Shown here one piece after another: positions 1-9,621 of a stretch of DNA of 64,000 nt. The translations under genes and the position numbers were made by a program. The notes under the pieces are model-generated. The model worked only from the letters and a program-made list of their open reading frames with translations, did no database searches and was not told the origin of the DNA. Each line of letters starts with the position of its first letter. The stretch's first letter is position 1. The stretch is from an uncultured Pelagibacteraceae bacterium (GTDB lineage Bacteria > Pseudomonadota > Alphaproteobacteria > Pelagibacterales > Pelagibacteraceae). The stretch is taken from assembly GCA_902597875.1 (NCBI GenBank), contig CACJZK010000001.1, forward strand, positions 1 through 64,000, in the 5' to 3' direction.

Positions 1-1
1 A

Positions 2-298
2 GCAGGCTTTTTCTATCATTCAATTTCTATGCTAATTTTTGTTGTGATTCTAATCTTGATATTTTTAATCATAAAATCGCCATTAGTAATTGATAAATTT
101 TTATATTCAATGATCTTAGGAGGTGCGTTAGGCAATTTTTATGACAGAGCAATATATTTTGCTGTTCCAGATTTTATTGATATTCATTTTAATGATTATC
201 ACTGGTTTACTTTTAATTTTGCAGATATATTTATTTCTTTAGGAATTATGATGATAATTTTTAAAGAACTATTTTTTGAAAAAAATGAAAAAAATTAA
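2..298 (+). CDS. lspA: Signal peptidase II, 5' end outside window (partial)
   Basis: Inner-membrane aspartic protease that removes signal peptides from diacylated prolipoproteins. The reading frame is open from base 2 and begins with AGFS, matching the family NxGAxFS segment, so the true start lies upstream. Visible motifs are GGALGNFYDR and FNFADIFISLG, which carry the two catalytic aspartates, with hydrophobic helices between. The next gene encodes a lipoprotein and overlaps it, a sensible pairing. The ATG at 29 is internal, not a start. Identification is secure; only the N-terminal part is missing. Confidence 0.92.
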   Translation, partial: AGFFYHSISMLIFVVILILIFLIIKSPLVIDKFLYSMILGGALGNFYDRAIYFAVPDFIDIHFNDYHWFTFNFADIFISLGIMMIIFKELFFEKNEKN

Positions 299-605
299 AC
301 TTTTTATAAATTTAGTCATTTTGAGTGCTTTTCTTACGTCTTGTGGGACTTTTGATGATGTATCAAAAACTTTGAGAAACGAAAAAATTAGAACAACAGA
401 TGAGTTTTTAATAAAAAAAAGAGAGCCGTTAACTGAGCCTCCTAAGATGAAAGAATTACCTACTCCTGGTTCATTAGAAAAAACTCAATCTACAGAAAAA
501 GAAGAAGGGATAAAAAAACTTTTAAAAGTTGATGAGGATGACAATAAAAAGGAATCCCAGACATCCTCTGTAGAAAAATTAATAATAAATGAGATCAGGA
601 AGTGA
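285..605 (+). CDS. Small outer-membrane lipoprotein, BamF-like / DUF3035 type
   Basis: About 106 residues with an N-terminal hydrophobic signal ending in a lipobox (LTSC), so it should be lipidated and cleaved by the adjacent LspA. After the Cys comes TTDEFLIKKREPLTEPP and then a Pro-rich and charged tail. The DEF...R.PL..PP pattern is that of the alphaproteobacterial DUF3035 lipoproteins, known as BamF, a partner of the beta-barrel assembly machinery. I chose the ATG at 285; a TTG at 276 is an alternative that adds three residues. It overlaps lspA by 14 bases and pgi by 4. The BamF role is inferred from this short motif and the position next to lspA. Confidence 0.75.
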   Translation: MKKIKLFINLVILSAFLTSCGTFDDVSKTLRNEKIRTTDEFLIKKREPLTEPPKMKELPTPGSLEKTQSTEKEEGIKKLLKVDEDDNKKESQTSSVEKLIINEIRK

Positions 606-1816
606 AAAAAAATTTTACTATCAAAAATAACATCTCAAGTTTTTTTTTACCAGAAAAAAGAATAAAAAATAATAATTTAATAATTTCAAATAAATTAAAT
701 AATATATTTAAAGAAATAAATAAAAAAAAAGATACATTTCATATATTAAGCAAAAAGTACAAGTTTAGTTTTAATAATCAATCTCTCAAAAAATTTAGAA
801 AATTTAAAAAAATAATAGTTATTGGTATGGGTGGTTCAATTTTAGGGTCTAAAGCAATTTACTCTTTTCTTGGTCATAAAATTAATAAAGATTTTATTTT
901 TTTTGATAATTTGTCTGAAGCAAACTTTAAAGACTTTAAAAGTAAGAAAAAAAAAGACAGTTCTTTATTTATAATTGTATCAAAGTCAGGAAATACTATT
1001 GAAACTTTAATAAATATAAATTTATTAAAGAAAACAGATTTAAATCACCTTAATACAATCATGATAACTGAAAAAAATAATAATGCCCTAAATAATATTT
1101 GTAAAAAAAAGAAAATACTTACAATAGAACACAAAAATTATATTGGCGGAAGATACTCAGTTTTATCTGAGGTTGGAATGATTCCGGCATATCTCATGGG
1201 TCTTAAGATAAAAAATTTTCGGAAAGATATTTTAGATTATTTTAAAAAAAAGAAAAAAAAATCATTAATAGAAAATGCCTCAAAGCTTACTGAGATATAT
1301 TTACATAAACAAATCAACTCAATTATTTTTTTTAATTATAGTCCGCAGTTGTTAGATTTTAATTATTGGTGTCAGCAACTATTAGCTGAGAGCTTAGGTA
1401 AAAAAGGCAAAGGTCTTTTGCCCCTTATATCTAGTGCACCAAAAGACCATCATAGTTTATTACAACTATATCTTGATGGGCCAAAAGATAAAATATTTTA
1501 TATTATAAGCTCAAAAAATTTTTATGACTTGAAAATTAAGGGAGAATATTTAGATAATAAATTTAAATTCTTAAAAAATCAAAAACTTAACAAAATAATT
1601 TTATCTCAAAAAAAAGCTTTTATTGAAGTTCTAAAAAAGAAAAATATACCTTATAGAGAAATTCACGTAAACGATTTTTCTGAAAGAGCTTTAGGAGAAT
1701 TATTTTCATATTTTATGTTGGAAACAGCGATGATTGCTAAGTTAATAAATGTAAATCCTTTTGACCAACCTTCTGTGGAAGAAGTTAAAGTTTTAACTAA
1801 AAAATTCCTATGTTAA
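602..1816 (+). CDS. pgi: Glucose-6-phosphate isomerase
   Basis: Cytoplasmic isomerase interconverting glucose-6-phosphate and fructose-6-phosphate. Sugar-phosphate-binding motifs are clear: GMGGSILG (75-82), SKSGNTIET (127-135), GGRYSVLS (182-189) and QLLAESLGKKG (259-269). A KDHHS segment (281-285) supplies the ring-opening histidine region, and the C-terminus has NPFDQPSVEEVK. At 404 residues it is a compact form compared with the roughly 550-residue enterobacterial enzyme. The start is GTG at 602, overlapping the upstream stop as GTGA, which suggests translational coupling. Its 3' end overlaps convergent rsmD by 4 bases. Confidence 0.97.
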   Translation: MKKNFTIKNNISSFFLPEKRIKNNNLIISNKLNNIFKEINKKKDTFHILSKKYKFSFNNQSLKKFRKFKKIIVIGMGGSILGSKAIYSFLGHKINKDFIFFDNLSEANFKDFKSKKKKDSSLFIIVSKSGNTIETLININLLKKTDLNHLNTIMITEKNNNALNNICKKKKILTIEHKNYIGGRYSVLSEVGMIPAYLMGLKIKNFRKDILDYFKKKKKKSLIENASKLTEIYLHKQINSIIFFNYSPQLLDFNYWCQQLLAESLGKKGKGLLPLISSAPKDHHSLLQLYLDGPKDKIFYIISSKNFYDLKIKGEYLDNKFKFLKNQKLNKIILSQKKAFIEVLKKKNIPYREIHVNDFSERALGELFSYFMLETAMIAKLINVNPFDQPSVEEVKVLTKKFLC

Positions 1817-2373
1817 AAGGATCCAAATATTATTTTTGATCTTCCATAGACATTAATTTTTATTATATCAAATAAGTCTTTATAATTTTCTACAGAATTC
1901 TTTTCTCTATGAATTATGATTAAATTTTTTTTCTTATAAATTTTTTCTTTTTTTATATTTTCAATATTTTTTAAATAGTCTTTATTCAAAAATGGAGGAT
2001 CTAAAAAAAAAATATCAAATTTATTTATCCCGATTTTTTTACTTAAAAAAGATTGGGCATCCTCTGAAAAAACTTGTGTTTTATTATTTAATGACAAATT
2101 ATTTAAATTTTCTTTTAAAATTTTTAATGCATTTTTGTCTTTTTCTACAAAACTTACCTCAGTAGCACCTCTAGACATGCATTCTATACCGAAAGATCCA
2201 GTACCAGAATAAATATCAAGAACCATCGAATCTTCAATAGCCACGGTTATTAAATTTGAATGTAAAATAGTATTAAATATACTCTCTCTTACCATGTCCT
2301 TTAATGGTCTTGTTGATGGAGCATTTAAAAAATTCAACTTTTTTCCTTTTAACTTTCCACTTATAATTCTCAT
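1813..2373 (-). CDS. rsmD: 16S rRNA (guanine(966)-N(2))-methyltransferase
   Basis: S-adenosylmethionine-dependent methylase of 16S rRNA G966. The 186 residues open with MRIISGKLKGKKL and STRPLKDMVRESIFN, the RsmD N-terminal signature. DIYSGTGSFGIE (53-64) is the SAM-binding loop and DPPF (125-128) the catalytic motif IV of base-amino methyltransferases. It lies 7 bases downstream of purD on the same strand and ends 4 bases inside the convergent pgi end. Confidence 0.95.
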   Translation of the reverse strand: MRIISGKLKGKKLNFLNAPSTRPLKDMVRESIFNTILHSNLITVAIEDSMVLDIYSGTGSFGIECMSRGATEVSFVEKDKNALKILKENLNNLSLNNKTQVFSEDAQSFLSKKIGINKFDIFFLDPPFLNKDYLKNIENIKKEKIYKKKNLIIIHREKNSVENYKDLFDIIKINVYGRSKIIFGSF

Positions 2374-2380
2374 ACAATTT

Positions 2381-3640
2381 TTATATTACTCTCCACCCGA
2401 TATCTTTTCTAAAAAAACCGCCTCGCCAATTAATTTTTTTTATTATCTTAAAAATATTTTTTCTAATATTTGAAAAACTATTACCTGATGAAGTAATATT
2501 AAGGACCCGACCTCCGTTTGAAACTAATCTTTTTTTATCTATCTTTGTTCCTGCATGAAAAATTATAGACTTTTTTTCGAGCTTTATATTGTCAATATTA
2601 CCAATTGGTTTACTCGTAGAATATTTACCCGGATATCCTTTCGAACATAGAACTACTGTCATGCATTTTCTTTTCTTCCATTTAATTTTTATTTTATGTA
2701 GCTTATTTTTAATAGAATAATTAATTATTTTGACAATATCAGTATTTAATCTTGGTATAATAACTTGGCACTCAGGGTCTCCCATTCTTACGTTGTATTC
2801 TATTAGATAAGGTTCACTATCTTTTATCATAAGGCCCGCATACAGAAATCCAGTAAATGGCTTTCCCTTTTTTTTTAAAGCTGACAAAGTAGGTTTGATA
2901 ATTTTTTTTATTATTTTTTTTTCAATTTTATTTTTTATTATTGGAGCAGGTGAGTAAGCACCCATTCCACCTGTATTTGGTCCTGTCTCTCTCTCACCTA
3001 CTTTTTTATGGTCTTGAGCTGAACCAAAAAAAACAAAATTTCTTTTATCGACAATTAAAAAATAACTTGCCTCCTCTCCTAACAGAAACTCCTCCAAAAC
3101 TAATTTTTTTGAACTTTTAAATTTCCCTAAAAAAATTTCTTCTGATACCCTAATGACCTCATCTTTCGAGTAACATATAGTAACTCCTTTTCCTGAAGCT
3201 AAGCCATCCGCCTTAACCACAACTGGTATCTTGCTATTTTTTAAAAATTTAATTACATCAGATTTTTTTTCGCAAACTTTGTAATTTGCCGTCGGAATCT
3301 TATTTTCTCTGCATAAATTTTTCATGAAAGATTTAGATCCTTCCAGTTGTGCAGGATACTTTTTTGGACCAAATACTTTAATTTTATTTTTTTCTAAAAA
3401 ATCAACTATCCCCATTACCAGAGGTTGTTCAGGCCCCACTATTACCAAGCTTATTTTATTTTTTTTAATTGTAGAAAGAAGCTTTTTAAAGTTTAGCGCA
3501 TCAATCCTTATGTTGGTAGCTATTTTACTAGTTCCAGCATTGCCAGGTATACAAAAAACTTTATTAACTTTATTGGATTCGACTATCTTATGACAAAGAG
3601 CGTGCTCTCTTCCCCCACTACCTATTAAAGCAATATTCAT
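2381..3640 (-). CDS. purD: Phosphoribosylamine--glycine ligase (GAR synthetase)
   Basis: ATP-grasp ligase joining glycine to phosphoribosylamine in de novo purine synthesis. At about 419 residues it has the normal family length. It starts MNIALIGSGGREHALCHKI and contains KADGLASGKGV, the GPNTGGMGAYSPAP loop and EYNVRMGDPECQ, all diagnostic. The frame stays open for 90 bases upstream, to a Met at 3730, but the Gly-rich nucleotide-binding start fits only the ATG at 3640, and the longer form would run into the divergent neighbour. The 34-base gap to the DUF2093 gene must hold promoters for both. Confidence 0.97.
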   Translation of the reverse strand: MNIALIGSGGREHALCHKIVESNKVNKVFCIPGNAGTSKIATNIRIDALNFKKLLSTIKKNKISLVIVGPEQPLVMGIVDFLEKNKIKVFGPKKYPAQLEGSKSFMKNLCRENKIPTANYKVCEKKSDVIKFLKNSKIPVVVKADGLASGKGVTICYSKDEVIRVSEEIFLGKFKSSKKLVLEEFLLGEEASYFLIVDKRNFVFFGSAQDHKKVGERETGPNTGGMGAYSPAPIIKNKIEKKIIKKIIKPTLSALKKKGKPFTGFLYAGLMIKDSEPYLIEYNVRMGDPECQVIIPRLNTDIVKIINYSIKNKLHKIKIKWKKRKCMTVVLCSKGYPGKYSTSKPIGNIDNIKLEKKSIIFHAGTKIDKKRLVSNGGRVLNITSSGNSFSNIRKNIFKIIKKINWRGGFFRKDIGWRVI

Positions 3641-3674
3641 ATGAAAAATAATATTATATATAATACTTTTAAAT
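3641..3674. promoter_or_regulatory. Divergent promoter region between purD and the DUF2093 gene
   Basis: These 34 bases are almost purely A/T and contain overlapping TATAT/TATAAT-like hexamers that could serve as -10 elements in either direction. No good -35 hexamer is visible. Its role as a shared promoter is inferred from the divergent gene arrangement. Confidence 0.35.
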
Positions 3675-3875
3675 ATGAATAAAACCAAAGCTAAAATTAA
3701 GTATAAAGCTAATTCTTTTGAAATTATCAAGGAAGGTGATTACGTATTGTGCGCAGTCTCAAAAAAAGAAATATCTATAAAAGATTTAAGCTATTGGAAT
3801 GTTGACTTACAAGAAGCATATTTTTCACCTGTAGAAGTAAAAATTAGATACGAAGAAATAAAAAAAATTAAATAA
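3675..3875 (+). CDS. DUF2093 domain protein, unknown function
   Basis: A 66-residue soluble protein whose pattern (EGDYVLCAVSKKEISIKDL, then YWNVDLQEAYFSP) matches alphaproteobacterial DUF2093. It has one conserved-looking Cys and no membrane segment or signal. It is transcribed divergently from purD and ends 2 bases before the convergent lpxL stop. Function is not known and I infer none. Confidence 0.8.
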   Translation: MNKTKAKIKYKANSFEIIKEGDYVLCAVSKKEISIKDLSYWNVDLQEAYFSPVEVKIRYEEIKKIK

Positions 3876-3877
3876 AT

Positions 3878-4747
3878 TTATTTCCATCGATTATGAGTCC
3901 AGATCCACTGACCAGGATTTTTTAAGATCATATTTTCAATAATTTTATTTAAATCCGAAGAAATATTTATTTTACTTGTCTCATTTTTATCCTTATTAGA
4001 AACATTTACTGGATTATAAATTTCTAAATTAAAGGTATCATCTATATTTCTTTTTAAGTATATCGGAACAATATCACAATTATATTTCAGCGCTAATTGA
4101 GCGGGCAGTGTAGTTGTTAAGGCTTTTGTTTTAAAAAAAGGCAAACTCTCTCCCTCACTAAGTCTTTGGTCAATCATTAATGCAATACTATGGTTATTTT
4201 TTAAATAATCTATTGAATTTCTAATTCCTGATAATCCTTTTTTAATTTGATTTTTACAAATAAATTTTTTTCTCAAAAATTCCATAAAAGGGTTCAAAAA
4301 AATATTATTTAAAGGTCTGTATATTGTTGCCAATTGTATTTGATTTTTTGTAAGAACTAAGGACATAAGTTCAAAATTAGCAAAATGGCCAGATATAAAA
4401 ATAACTGGTTTTCCATTTTTTTTAATTTTATCTAAAATTTCTAATCCCGAGATTTGTATTTGTTTTTCATAAAATGAATTTTCTCTATATTTTCTGAGGA
4501 AAAGATATTCTACGAACGTTTTTCCATAATTAGACCACATACTTTTTGTAATTTGATTTGAGTCTATTTGATTACCAAAAACTCTAAAAATATTTTCCTC
4601 AACTATTTTTTTTGATTTAATTAACGGTCCAATTTTAATGAACAAAAAAGAGAAAATTTTTCTACTTATTTTTAAACCCAATATCTTAATTATTAAAAAA
4701 AATGAGTATATGAACAATGCTTCAAAAAAATATTTTATTATTTTCAT
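3878..4747 (-). CDS. lpxL: Lipid A biosynthesis acyltransferase (LpxL/HtrB family)
   Basis: Inner-membrane acyltransferase that adds a secondary acyl chain to Kdo2-lipid IVA. The 289 residues have one N-terminal membrane anchor, then SGHFANFELMS with the catalytic H-x4-E dyad. Further family blocks are IDQRLSEGESLPFF and the C-terminal PGQWIWTHNRWK. Its ATG overlaps the lpxK stop as ATGA, so it is the last gene of lpxK's block. It is the only late acyltransferase here, so lpxL versus lpxM cannot be decided from sequence alone. Confidence 0.87.
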   Translation of the reverse strand: MKIIKYFFEALFIYSFFLIIKILGLKISRKIFSFLFIKIGPLIKSKKIVEENIFRVFGNQIDSNQITKSMWSNYGKTFVEYLFLRKYRENSFYEKQIQISGLEILDKIKKNGKPVIFISGHFANFELMSLVLTKNQIQLATIYRPLNNIFLNPFMEFLRKKFICKNQIKKGLSGIRNSIDYLKNNHSIALMIDQRLSEGESLPFFKTKALTTTLPAQLALKYNCDIVPIYLKRNIDDTFNLEIYNPVNVSNKDKNETSKINISSDLNKIIENMILKNPGQWIWTHNRWK

Positions 4748-5679
4748 TTTATATAATTCTTTATTTCACCAAAAAATTTTTCTTCCTCTTGGATCCCCAG
4801 TTCAACTGATAGGTAGTTTATACCTTCGCTTAATCCTAGTTGTTTTAGTCTGAAATAATCTTTTTCAGTTGTTAATAATCTTAGATTATTTTTTTTAGAT
4901 AAAGTTAATAAGTATTCAATGTCTTTTTTTTTGTATTCATAGTGATCAGGATAAGAAAATTTTTCTTTTAATTTTAATTTATAATTTGAGAGTAATTTAA
5001 AAAAGTTTTGAGGATTCCCTATACCAGCAAAAGCTAATATTTCTGTATTTTCTAGTTTTTTTATATTTAGCGGTAGGTATTTTGTATAAAAAATTTTTAT
5101 ATTATGACTAATATCATAAATTTTTTTTTCAAAAATCTCATCTCGATTTCCATTAATTACGATTATTTGACTTTTTTTAATTGAGCTAAATGGTTCTCTC
5201 AAAGGTCCTGAGGGCAAAGTAAATCCATTTCCTATAGATTGCTCACTATTGAAGCACAATATATTTAAACTCTTTTCTAAACTTTTATCTTGGAAACCAT
5301 CGTCAAGAATCATGATATTGAAATTTTTTCTTATAGCAGACTTAATAGCTTCAACTCTTGAATTGTCCTGAATAATGTTTCCAGTTTTTTCTTTTATTAA
5401 TCTCGCCTCATCTTGTTGATTATTATAAAATTTTTTAATTATTATAGGATTTTTATTGGTTTTCTTTAGACCATTAAATATTCTTATCGATAGTGGAGTT
5501 TTACCTGTGCCTCCAACATAAATATTCCCAACACAAATAACTGGCACTTGAAAAATTTTTTTACTAACTAAAATATTTTTTATCAAATACATGATTTGTA
5601 TTATTATTGAAATTGGCAAGAGTAAAATTGCAAGAATACTATTTTTATTTTTCCAAAAGTCAGGTTTTGAAAGCTTCAT
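4744..5679 (-). CDS. lpxK: Tetraacyldisaccharide 4'-kinase
   Basis: Membrane-associated kinase that phosphorylates the 4' position of lipid A disaccharide, giving lipid IVA. It has an N-terminal hydrophobic helix, a Walker A-like VGGTGKTPLS (55-64) and the ILDDGFQD block with the aspartates characteristic of LpxK. Length (311) is typical. It overlaps waaA upstream and lpxL downstream, both by ATGA, so the three are probably co-translated. No lpxA/B/C/D genes are present in this window. Confidence 0.96.
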   Translation of the reverse strand: MKLSKPDFWKNKNSILAILLLPISIIIQIMYLIKNILVSKKIFQVPVICVGNIYVGGTGKTPLSIRIFNGLKKTNKNPIIIKKFYNNQQDEARLIKEKTGNIIQDNSRVEAIKSAIRKNFNIMILDDGFQDKSLEKSLNILCFNSEQSIGNGFTLPSGPLREPFSSIKKSQIIVINGNRDEIFEKKIYDISHNIKIFYTKYLPLNIKKLENTEILAFAGIGNPQNFFKLLSNYKLKLKEKFSYPDHYEYKKKDIEYLLTLSKKNNLRLLTTEKDYFRLKQLGLSEGINYLSVELGIQEEEKFFGEIKNYIK

Positions 5680-6944
5680 AAATTGATTGTCTGCTCAAGT
5701 TTTTTCACAGTATTATCAAAAATATCTTGACCAAACTTATTTATTTTATTTACTTTAACATCATCCACTTTAAAGTTTGAGTTCATATCATTCATGATTT
5801 TATCGCATAAATCTTCATGATTTTTAATTAGTTCTGAAATTCCTAGAGTTTCCAAATATTCGTAAATTTCTTTAAAATTATAGGTAAAAGGACCATGATA
5901 AATTTTACAACCAAGTCTTGCTGCCTCCAAGGGGTTTTGGCCACCAACTAAAATAAGTTTTTTATTTAAGGACTTTCCTATAAATATATTTTTACAATAT
6001 TGATAATATTTATTTAAAGAACCAAAAGAGTTTATCAATACTATCTCAGTATTTTCATTAATTGAGTTATCGTTATCATCGATGACTTGTAATTTTATAT
6101 TTGTTTTTTTTATTTTAGAAATTATTTCGTTTATTCTATTTATATGCCTTGGTGCTATCAGGGTTAATAAGTTTGGAATTTTTTTTTTAAGCAACTTATG
6201 AGTTTCTACACAAATTATTTCTTCATTTGGATGAGTACTTGCTGCTAACCAAATTTTTCTCTCATTAAAAGATTTAACTATATTCTCATTTAGTTTATCA
6301 AGTTTTTTAAGATTATTAACAAATTTTAAATTTCCAAAGTAAATAGTATCTTTTACGCCCAATTTTTTTAAATTTTCTTGTGAATTTTTACTAGATGCTA
6401 TGCAAATATCAAAGCTTGAAAAAATTTGTTGAGCAAATTTTTTTATAAGCAACCACCTCTTTAAAGTTTTGTCTGTTATCCTTGCATTTAATAAAACAAT
6501 AGGAATATTCTTTTTTTTTATTTCACTAATGCAGTTAGGCCAAATTTCAGAGTCCACAAATATCACAGAACTAGGATTATATTTATTTATAAAATCTTTC
6601 ATCAAAAAAGTAACATCCATGGGAAAAAATTTGTGAGAAACATTTTTTTCATATTTAAATTCATCTGATAAAATTTTAACCGAACTTAATGTTACAGATG
6701 TAATTAGTATCTTAAAATCTTTATCTTTTAAAAAATATTTGATTATTGGGATAATACTATTTATTTCTCCTATACTTGCTCCGTGAAACCATATTAGTTT
6801 TTTTTTAATCTGAGGTTCATCATGAAAGAATATTTTTTCTTTAAATCTTTCTTTGTCTTCCTTGTTTAAAAATCTTCTTAGATAAATTAATAATATAAGA
6901 AAGGGGTATAACAAATAAGTTAAAATTTTATAAAAAAAAAACAT
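5676..6944 (-). CDS. waaA: 3-deoxy-D-manno-octulosonic acid (Kdo) transferase
   Basis: GT-B glycosyltransferase that adds Kdo to lipid IVA on the inner face of the membrane. An N-terminal anchor helix is followed by WFHGASIGEINSI, the acceptor-site block of WaaA, then FVDSEIWPN and GGQNPLEAARLGC in the CMP-Kdo-binding half. Its 422 residues match the family. The substrate order fits the operon: LpxK product, then Kdo transfer, then LpxL acylation. It lies 7 bases after the msbA stop. Whether it adds one or two Kdo cannot be read from sequence. Confidence 0.95.
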   Translation of the reverse strand: MFFFYKILTYLLYPFLILLIYLRRFLNKEDKERFKEKIFFHDEPQIKKKLIWFHGASIGEINSIIPIIKYFLKDKDFKILITSVTLSSVKILSDEFKYEKNVSHKFFPMDVTFLMKDFINKYNPSSVIFVDSEIWPNCISEIKKKNIPIVLLNARITDKTLKRWLLIKKFAQQIFSSFDICIASSKNSQENLKKLGVKDTIYFGNLKFVNNLKKLDKLNENIVKSFNERKIWLAASTHPNEEIICVETHKLLKKKIPNLLTLIAPRHINRINEIISKIKKTNIKLQVIDDNDNSINENTEIVLINSFGSLNKYYQYCKNIFIGKSLNKKLILVGGQNPLEAARLGCKIYHGPFTYNFKEIYEYLETLGISELIKNHEDLCDKIMNDMNSNFKVDDVKVNKINKFGQDIFDNTVKKLEQTINL

Positions 6945-6951
6945 TCAATGT

Positions 6952-8694
6952 TTACTTTAGCTGTTTCTGATAGAGAGATTTATATTCCTCACATTTTTCA
7001 ATTAGTTCCGAGTGATTTCCTGAGTCTACAATTGATCCGTTTTTAAGAATATAAATTTTATCTGCACTATGAATAGTTGAAAGACGGTGAGCAATTACCA
7101 AAGTTGTTTTGCTTTTAGTTAAATTTGCAATGGCTTTTTGAACAATTTCTTCAGACTCCGCATCTAATGAGGATGTTGCTTCATCCAAAAGTATAATTGG
7201 AGATTTTTTTAAGATAGCCCTAGCTATCGAAACTCTTTGCTTTTGTCCACCAGACAACCGAACTCCATTTTCACCTATCATAGTATTATATCCTTGAGGT
7301 AAACTTTCTATAAATTTATCAGCTGCAGCATATTTACAGGCCAAAATTATCTCTTCTTCCTTTGCCTCGGGATTTGCGTAAGATATGTTCTCTTTTATGG
7401 TTGCATCAAACAAAATAATGTCCTGACTTACTAAAGAAATATTTTTTCTTAAAGATTTAAGTGAAATATTTGATGTATCTTGATCATCAATTAATATTTT
7501 GCCATTTTGAGGATCATAAAATCTTGGAAGTAAATTTATAATTGTACTTTTTCCAGCTCCACTTTGTCCCACGAAGGCAGTCATTGTACCTCCAGAAATT
7601 TCAAGATCTATATTTTTAATAGCTGCTCTATCAGAAACGTCATATTTAAAGCTTACATTTTCATATTTTATATCAGATTTTTTTATTTTTATTTCAGGAG
7701 AGCTATTGTCTTGTTTTATACTTATAGGTTTATCAATTACATCGAAAACCCTCTTCGCTGCGGCGCAACCTTGATAAGCAAGCATATTAATAGTTGCTAA
7801 AGATCTTATTGGTTGGTAGGCAAGCATCATAGCAGCTAAGAATGAAAAAAAGTTGTTAACTTCTAATTCGCCTGCACTTATTAGCGTCCCAGAATAATAA
7901 ATAAAACCGGCAATCATAATTCCAGTAAGAATTTCCATTATTGGAGTAGCTCTAATTAATATACTTGCTATTTTAATACTTTTATCAATAAATTCTTTTA
8001 TAATTTTCTTTGCATTCTCATCCTCAGTTTTTTCTCTTTGATATATTCTGATCATTTTAGACCCTCTCAATATTTCAGAAAAAAAAGCTGTCAGTCTTCC
8101 AGAAATTTCACCTGCTTCTCCAGTAGCTTTACCAATTCTTTTTCCAAGACTTTTTGCTACGGCTGCTGCCAAGGGCATCATAAATAATGCAAATATAGAT
8201 AATTTCCAATTTTGATAAAACATTACTGAAACTAAGGCAATCAAAGTAAATGTGTCTTTCATTATATTTAAAACTCCATTACTTACTAGTTGTTGAATTT
8301 GGAGAGCATCATAAGTTATGTTAGATACATATTTACCGGAATGTCTATTTTCTAAAGTTTGAATATCTGCAATTAAAATATTTCTTGCAAGTTGTTCCTG
8401 AATTTCACCAGATATTTTAGCACCAACTTTTATGATTTGTATTCTTGCAAAGTATAAAGAAATTCCTTTAGCTGAAAAAGCTACAATAATAGCCAAAGGT
8501 ATTAACCATGCCATAGTTTTGTCCTGATCAACAAATATTTTTTTGACCGCTGGATCAAGCAAGTAAGCCGTTGCAGAAGTACTACCAGCAACTATTAATG
8601 AAAGTATTAAGGCAAAAAATATTTTTTTTAGATATTTTTTTACATATTCTCTATAAAGTCTTTTTAAAATTTTAATTAATTCATCAAGTTTCAT
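6952..8694 (-). CDS. msbA: Lipid A export ABC transporter, fused permease and ATPase
   Basis: Homodimeric type IV ABC exporter that flips lipid A-core across the inner membrane. About 320 residues of six-helix permease are followed by the nucleotide-binding domain. That domain has Walker A GQSGAGKST, a Q-loop region VSQDIILFDATIKENI, signature LSGGQKQR, Walker B ILLDEATSSLD and the H-loop AHRLST. The 580-residue length matches MsbA. Placement directly ahead of waaA, lpxK and lpxL supports lipid A as substrate; sequence alone could also fit a related multidrug exporter. Only one base separates it from the ubiA stop. Confidence 0.92.
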   Translation of the reverse strand: MKLDELIKILKRLYREYVKKYLKKIFFALILSLIVAGSTSATAYLLDPAVKKIFVDQDKTMAWLIPLAIIVAFSAKGISLYFARIQIIKVGAKISGEIQEQLARNILIADIQTLENRHSGKYVSNITYDALQIQQLVSNGVLNIMKDTFTLIALVSVMFYQNWKLSIFALFMMPLAAAVAKSLGKRIGKATGEAGEISGRLTAFFSEILRGSKMIRIYQREKTEDENAKKIIKEFIDKSIKIASILIRATPIMEILTGIMIAGFIYYSGTLISAGELEVNNFFSFLAAMMLAYQPIRSLATINMLAYQGCAAAKRVFDVIDKPISIKQDNSSPEIKIKKSDIKYENVSFKYDVSDRAAIKNIDLEISGGTMTAFVGQSGAGKSTIINLLPRFYDPQNGKILIDDQDTSNISLKSLRKNISLVSQDIILFDATIKENISYANPEAKEEEIILACKYAAADKFIESLPQGYNTMIGENGVRLSGGQKQRVSIARAILKKSPIILLDEATSSLDAESEEIVQKAIANLTKSKTTLVIAHRLSTIHSADKIYILKNGSIVDSGNHSELIEKCEEYKSLYQKQLK

Positions 8695-8695
8695 A

Positions 8696-9565
8696 TTAAA
8701 ATAAAAATTCTTGAGACCCCAAAATGCCGAAAAATAAAATTAAACCAGAAAAATTATTAATCTTAAAGGCCTGAAGACATGTTGTTGGCTTTGTTTTATC
8801 GAAAATTTTTATTTGATAAACTAAACTTAAGATAAAAAATAGTATTAATATTATTGAATAATTAGTAATCATTTTATTGTAGAAGATAAAAAATATTAAC
8901 AATGAAGTTATAAGGTAACATGAGAATACAAATAATTTAATTTTGTTTTTAAACTTTAAAGATGTCGATTTAACTCCAATAATTTCATCATCTATAATGT
9001 CTTGTGCTCCATAAATCGTGTCATAGCCTAATGTCCAAAATATGGCTGAGATATATAACAACAGAATTTCCGTAGATATTCCATTATTTATAGACGTCCA
9101 AGCCATTATTATTCCCCAGTTAAAAGTGAGACCTAAAAAAAGTTGTGGCCAATAAGTTATTCTCTTCATAAACGGGTATGAAAAAGCCAAAAACATTGAG
9201 CTCATTCCCAAGATAATTGTTAGTTTATTAAATTGTATCAGAATAAGAAAAGCTATCATGCACAAAATTATTACATATGTTATTGATTGCCTTACGCTAA
9301 TAGCCCCAGATGCCAAAGGTCTATTTTTAGTTCTTTGAACTTTTTTATCAAGGTCTCTATCAACTATATCATTAACTATACATCCTGCGCTTCTCATTAA
9401 TACTGAACCGAGAAAAAAAAGTATTAAAAAATATAACAGTTGATTTAAATTTTGGCTGGAACCATAAGCTAAAGCGAGACCCCAACTGCAGGGCCAAAAT
9501 AAAAGCATAAAACCTATCGGTTTATTAAGCCTGGTTAGCTCTATGAAGATTTTTATTTGGCTCAT
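8696..9565 (-). CDS. ubiA: 4-hydroxybenzoate polyprenyltransferase
   Basis: Integral membrane prenyltransferase that attaches the polyprenyl tail to 4-hydroxybenzoate in ubiquinone synthesis. The Asp-rich motifs that hold Mg-diphosphate are present as NDIVDRDLDKKVQRTKNRPL and as DTIYGAQDIIDDEIIGVKST, with multiple hydrophobic helices around them. Length (289) is normal. It heads the msbA-waaA-lpxK-lpxL run and is divergent from the DUF2721 gene across a 56-base gap. Confidence 0.95.
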   Translation of the reverse strand: MSQIKIFIELTRLNKPIGFMLLFWPCSWGLALAYGSSQNLNQLLYFLILFFLGSVLMRSAGCIVNDIVDRDLDKKVQRTKNRPLASGAISVRQSITYVIILCMIAFLILIQFNKLTIILGMSSMFLAFSYPFMKRITYWPQLFLGLTFNWGIIMAWTSINNGISTEILLLYISAIFWTLGYDTIYGAQDIIDDEIIGVKSTSLKFKNKIKLFVFSCYLITSLLIFFIFYNKMITNYSIILILFFILSLVYQIKIFDKTKPTTCLQAFKINNFSGLILFFGILGSQEFLF

Positions 9566-9621
9566 TATGATTTATGACTTGTAAATATCAAACACTATCT
9601 CCATAATCAATTTGATTCGAT

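Noticed and set aside
3641-3730. In-frame upstream extension of purD adding 30 hydrophobic residues
   Set aside because: The GAR synthetase N-terminus begins at MNIALIGSGG, and the extension would run across the divergent promoter and into the DUF2093 gene.
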